A DNA stretch of 64,000 nucleotides, taken from positions 11,259 to 75,258 of the forward strand of contig NZ_QVMU01000015.1 of the NCBI RefSeq assembly GCF_003605645.1. Reading direction: 5' to 3'. The notes under the pieces are model-generated. The model worked only from the letters and a program-made list of their open reading frames with translations. It did no database searches and had not been told where the DNA came from. This document shows positions 60,580 through 64,000 of the stretch, piece after piece (positions within the stretch are counted from its first letter, which is position 1; every line of letters starts with the position of its first letter). The translations under genes were made by a program, and so were the position numbers. Source of the stretch: Vibrio sinensis (GTDB lineage Bacteria > Pseudomonadota > Gammaproteobacteria > Enterobacterales > Vibrionaceae).

Positions 60580-62634
60580 TTATTCGAGCGCGTTCTCAAC
60601 CTGTAGATGCTGAGGTTTTGTCTCGATTGGTGGAAAATATATTTCCATACCATCACCAGTAAGAATTGAAATTTGACTTGGTTTTCCTTTGCTATCAAGT
60701 TTCAATTCACCAATGGCGCTGGCATTGACTAGGCGTCGGTGGCCGGGAATATCCGGGTCTCGTTTGCTGATTTTTAGGCGCTTACGCTTAGTCAAATAGT
60801 TGAGTGGCGAGCGCGGTGAATAGAGTGCTCGGTCAATTCTATCGAAGATAGCTAATAGCGGCTCAGGAAACTGATTTTTAAAGCCACTGCATGTGATTTG
60901 GAAAATATTCGGACTGCATTTTCGAAAACGCAGTTTGATGTCATAAGCAAATGAGTAATGCACGTCACCAGACAAAATTACAAAATTAGTCGGGGTTTTG
61001 GTATGGGTAAAAATACTCAGTAAAGTATTGGCGCTGCCCGGATGTGCCATCCAGTTTTCAGCGTCAATAAGTAAAGGTTCCCCTAACCAAGTAAAGGCAC
61101 GCTGCATGGTTTCAATAAACTTCACCCCAAACATTGGCGCTGCAGAAACAATGATAACCTTGTCTTGATGCATCAGTTCTTGGTGAAACTCAATTAATGC
61201 TTCCCAGTCCATTAATCCTGATGGCTTATTCATACGAGACTCTGAGCGCCAGCGGCGAGTACGAGTATCCAATACCACGACTTTTGGTGATGTATGGATG
61301 GTGTAGTGCCAGCGTTCAAAAGTGTACAAATAGCGAATCAAATCATCTTGTCGATGAGCCGTTTCCTGTTGTACTGAGACGGCAATTGAATGGGGGCTAG
61401 TTGACGCAATATCGAGGGTCGGATCGGTCACCGCTTGTGTTAATAGCTGCTGTGAGGTCGCATGTGAAAAGTAACGCTCAGCTAAAGGTAATAACTCGAG
61501 CTGGAAGTTATCCGGCTCATTACCCCAACCTTGGCATAGCCAGTAGGCAATCATCCCATTGCCGATCAATCGTTTGGCAAATGGGTTCTCATGAGCGGCC
61601 TTTTCCCAACCAATGGTGAGGTTCCAATCATCGGTAATATCATGGTCGTCAAAAATCATGTACGTCGGCACGTGGGCAAATAATCGCTGCACATTAGGTA
61701 GGCCAGCAATAAAATCGCTAATGGCATCGCGTTCATCTCGCCATTGCTGTTGTAAGCGTGGCGTTAGTGTTTTTCCACCGTGGGTAAAACGGTTATCAGC
61801 TAGGCGAGTTAAATTGATTCTCGACCACAATTGCGGCGACCAAACCAAAATGTACATAGCAAAAAATTCAGCAAACGTGATGAGGTGGTTATGGCATTCG
61901 CGTGAGCTAAAAATGGGTTTATGGCGCGCAGGTAGCCATTGCATTACCCCATCTTTCTGTTCTTGATAACGTGGCAAAATAGACTCACGGCCATAAAAAC
62001 AATCAGGGTGCTGATATAGAACAGTGCTGTTAGGAATTGAAGTACTTGCTTGCCATTCATCGCTGACGAAGCTTTCATCGGGTAAACCTAATAACTCAAT
62101 GACTTGATGAATGGCATCAAGCATCGGTCCTGCTACGTGATCAGCATAGATTTGATCGCCACTCATCATCAGCATGTCAGGCCTATCTTGAATAGCGAGT
62201 TTTGCTATTTTAAGGTCAGCTTGAACTAAAGCGTCTTTACTCGGGTGGTGGGGATTACGACATGAACCGTGCAATACATAATCGGCTTTGGTTGAGATGG
62301 TAAAAACTGGATTTACTTCATCTTGATAAACCAAACTTGGCACTAAATCAGTCAGTAAGCCTTGCTGAGTTTTAAATTGATAACTGAGTGCAACATTGGT
62401 GGGGAATGCGCTCTTAAATTGAGCCAAGACGACGTAAGCTTTATCACCCACTTTTAATTGCTGACATTGTGCTAAATCGGCCTGATAAATGAGCGCCTGT
62501 TCGGGTTCATCAAAAAGCTGAAAATGACCAATGAGAGGTTCACTGGTGACAAACCAAAATACCAACTCATCTGGGGTGGTTTTTCTTAAAATTGGACCTG
62601 CCAGAATTAAAGGAATGGGTGAATCTTGTATCAT
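60580..62634 (-). CDS. PhoD-like metallophosphatase
   Basis: The 684-residue protein has the PhoD/metallophosphatase motifs: HGSCRNPH near residue 123, MMSGDQIYADHV near 157, IFDDHDITDDWN near 325 and LSGDVHYSFAYD near 548. It lacks a signal peptide, unlike secreted PhoD, and is longer, so it may act in the cytoplasm. Likely a phosphodiesterase of unknown substrate. Its start overlaps the upstream gene by four bases (ATGA), indicating translational coupling. Confidence 0.8.
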   Translation of the reverse strand: MIQDSPIPLILAGPILRKTTPDELVFWFVTSEPLIGHFQLFDEPEQALIYQADLAQCQQLKVGDKAYVVLAQFKSAFPTNVALSYQFKTQQGLLTDLVPSLVYQDEVNPVFTISTKADYVLHGSCRNPHHPSKDALVQADLKIAKLAIQDRPDMLMMSGDQIYADHVAGPMLDAIHQVIELLGLPDESFVSDEWQASTSIPNSTVLYQHPDCFYGRESILPRYQEQKDGVMQWLPARHKPIFSSRECHNHLITFAEFFAMYILVWSPQLWSRINLTRLADNRFTHGGKTLTPRLQQQWRDERDAISDFIAGLPNVQRLFAHVPTYMIFDDHDITDDWNLTIGWEKAAHENPFAKRLIGNGMIAYWLCQGWGNEPDNFQLELLPLAERYFSHATSQQLLTQAVTDPTLDIASTSPHSIAVSVQQETAHRQDDLIRYLYTFERWHYTIHTSPKVVVLDTRTRRWRSESRMNKPSGLMDWEALIEFHQELMHQDKVIIVSAAPMFGVKFIETMQRAFTWLGEPLLIDAENWMAHPGSANTLLSIFTHTKTPTNFVILSGDVHYSFAYDIKLRFRKCSPNIFQITCSGFKNQFPEPLLAIFDRIDRALYSPRSPLNYLTKRKRLKISKRDPDIPGHRRLVNASAIGELKLDSKGKPSQISILTGDGMEIYFPPIETKPQHLQVENALE

Positions 62635-63002
62635 GCATTTACCACTGTGTTTTCTGCTTCGGCTGCTTGTTCAAATATTTCGATCATCTCTGAGCTAGTC
62701 AATTCGTGACCCATTAAAAAAAGTGCCAACATCGCATCAGCTTTGGCCTGACTCTCTGAATTTTCATCCAGTAATTGAACGAAACGTTGACGAATCATGT
62801 CAATTTCATGTTCAACAAACCCTCGACCTTCTTCCTCCCCAAGATCTTCATCCGGAGCATTGTCAAAGGACATAAGTAAAATATTGCCGTGTAAAGAGGC
62901 ATCGAGCAAGCGCTCAGGTAGCCACTCATCACCGGTAGCAATGTCGGGGTCGCACCCTTCTGGTAGGGCATCAAGTAGTTTTTTTAATTCAGATGCTTTC
63001 AC
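62631..63002 (-). CDS. small acidic hypothetical protein
   Basis: The 123-residue protein is rich in Glu and Asp (GEEEGRGFVEHE) and mostly helical. I do not recognise it. It is coupled to the PhoD-like gene downstream by a four-base overlap, so it probably serves the same function. Confidence 0.6.
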   Translation of the reverse strand: MKASELKKLLDALPEGCDPDIATGDEWLPERLLDASLHGNILLMSFDNAPDEDLGEEEGRGFVEHEIDMIRQRFVQLLDENSESQAKADAMLALFLMGHELTSSEMIEIFEQAAEAENTVVNA

Positions 63003-63131
63003 AATATTCTGAGCTTACGTATGGTTGTTTGGTATTTTAACGGCGAAATGAAGAGAAACATAAGCATTTACTGATTCAATTGGCTATAAATTTAAAGAGA
63101 TAAAGAAAAACAGCATAGGATGTACTGGAAA

Positions 63132-64000
63132 ATGAAAGGGAATTGGGCTCGTAGTAACGTTGTGGGTTCTTATATAGTGTGGTGTTTTTTGTGTTCAGAT
63201 CTGGCATTAGCGAGTGAAGATTTTGACCAGAGAATAAAAGACCGATCAAGAGAAGAAGCTGATTGGGGGATCGCAGCAACCTACCGGGTTGCATCTATTC
63301 CATTTAGTGTTGCAGATGGTGACCAAAGTGTAAGTACTTTTGTCCCCATGATGTTTTTTGAAAATGAGTTCGTTTTTGTCGATGGGCTAGAGGGTGGTGT
63401 TTATCTATACCATGATGACGAGCAGCGGTTCGATATTAGTGCGGTAACGCGTTTGCGTTTTGTTGATATTCCGGCATCGCTGCAAAATGCCAATCAAGGC
63501 GATGCTGCTGATTTTGGCTTTCAATGGCGAATGAACCTTGACCCAAATTGGCATGCGGATATTGAAGTGATGAGTGATGATCAGTTTCGATTTCATGGTA
63601 ACTGGCGTCTTGGTAGTGAGTGGCAAGCTGGTGATTGGCTATTGGAGCCGACCATGACGTTGCGATACAAAGATGCCGACTTCAATAGTCAATATTACGC
63701 ATTTTCAGAATTCACTCATCAACGTATCGGTGCGGGGCTTGATTTTAACGTGGGCTTAGATTGGCGCTACCACGTTTATTCGAATTTGTATTTGCTAGGC
63801 TCAACCAGCGTGACGCGATTAGACAGCAATGCTTACAATGCAGATATTGTTGATGACCGATATCAAGGGGAGTTCTCATTGGGATTTGGTTTTTTCAATG
63901 CCCCTCATTCGGCCAAATCATCGATGAGTGACTCAAAAGTCATTGCTAACCAACCGTATTTTCGCCTTGCTCACGGTTGGGCAACACCGTCAAATATCGG
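63132..64000 (+). CDS. MipA/OmpV-like outer membrane protein, partial
   Basis: An open frame runs from 63132 to the window end without a stop, so the gene is cut. It starts with a signal peptide (MKGNWARSNVVGSYIVW, probable cleavage after DLALA) and has alternating aromatic-rich strands (GGVYLYH, LEPTMTLRYKD, VGLDWRYHVYSNLYL) of a beta-barrel, resembling the MipA/OmpV family. An in-frame ATG at 63120 is also possible. Upstream are only short stretches and the divergent small acidic gene. Confidence 0.65.
   Translation, partial: MKGNWARSNVVGSYIVWCFLCSDLALASEDFDQRIKDRSREEADWGIAATYRVASIPFSVADGDQSVSTFVPMMFFENEFVFVDGLEGGVYLYHDDEQRFDISAVTRLRFVDIPASLQNANQGDAADFGFQWRMNLDPNWHADIEVMSDDQFRFHGNWRLGSEWQAGDWLLEPTMTLRYKDADFNSQYYAFSEFTHQRIGAGLDFNVGLDWRYHVYSNLYLLGSTSVTRLDSNAYNADIVDDRYQGEFSLGFGFFNAPHSAKSSMSDSKVIANQPYFRLAHGWATPSNI

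Noticed and set aside
1..64000. CRISPR array, prophage or integron in the window
   Set aside because: No regularly spaced repeat with unique spacers, no integrase, no attC-like series; the short tandem repeats have no spacers.

Overview
The window looks like chromosomal DNA of a Vibrionaceae member, most likely a Vibrio. Supporting signs are the mix of recognisable gammaproteobacterial genes (metE, ygjV, yjdM/phnA, yaeR-type glyoxalase, YaiL/DUF2058, YceI, TerB, SEC-C protein), moderate GC content, and typical Vibrio-style intergenic hairpins. No rRNA, tRNA, CRISPR array or transposase gene was seen.

Layout. 0.2-4.3 kb: metE, a Tag-like DNA glycosylase and a DUF1353 gene, with short tandem repeats between them. 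4.7-7.1 kb: an AT-rich two-gene cassette (soluble protein plus three-helix membrane protein) of unknown function, possibly defence-related. 7.6-11.2 kb: a LysR regulator divergent from an adenosylhomocysteinase-like enzyme and a NupC-type nucleoside transporter. 11.6-14.5 kb: a secreted SGNH hydrolase, a YcxB-like protein and a second LysR regulator. 14.7-34.4 kb: a sulfoquinovose (SQ) locus. 34.5-38.2 kb: small stress or acyltransferase/glyoxalase-fold genes. 38.4-46.2 kb: histidine kinase, NtrC-type regulator and periplasmic binding protein, then a sigma-54-type promoter, an NCS2-like transporter and an acyl-CoA ligase. 46.3-52.7 kb: miscellaneous small genes. 53.0-58.8 kb: DUF2760 protein with two divergent Hsp70s. 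59.2-64.0 kb: exonuclease, TerB, PhoD-like phosphatase, small acidic protein and the start of a MipA/OmpV-like outer-membrane protein cut by the window end.

The SQ locus is the centrepiece. TRAP transporter parts import an SQ glycoside or SQ. A YihQ-type GH31 sulfoquinovosidase frees SQ, a GalM-type mutarotase interconverts its anomers, and a YihS-type isomerase makes sulfofructose. A YihV-type kinase phosphorylates it, and a class II aldolase (in place of E. coli's YihT) should split it into DHAP and sulfolactaldehyde. A YihU-type reductase gives dihydroxypropanesulfonate (DHPS). Unlike the E. coli locus, a glycyl radical enzyme with its activase and a TauE/SafE exporter follow, which suggests C-S cleavage of DHPS to hydroxyacetone and sulfite with sulfite export. 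One cluster would thus encode both halves of a process usually described as split between two organisms. A DeoR-family regulator (CsqR/YihW type) is embedded, and a 23-bp sequence repeated exactly in two divergent promoter regions, with a shared 10-bp core in a third, is a good candidate for its operator. An orphan PTS EIIB domain in the same operon is unexplained.

All functional assignments rest on sequence motifs and remembered family sequences; no database search was run.
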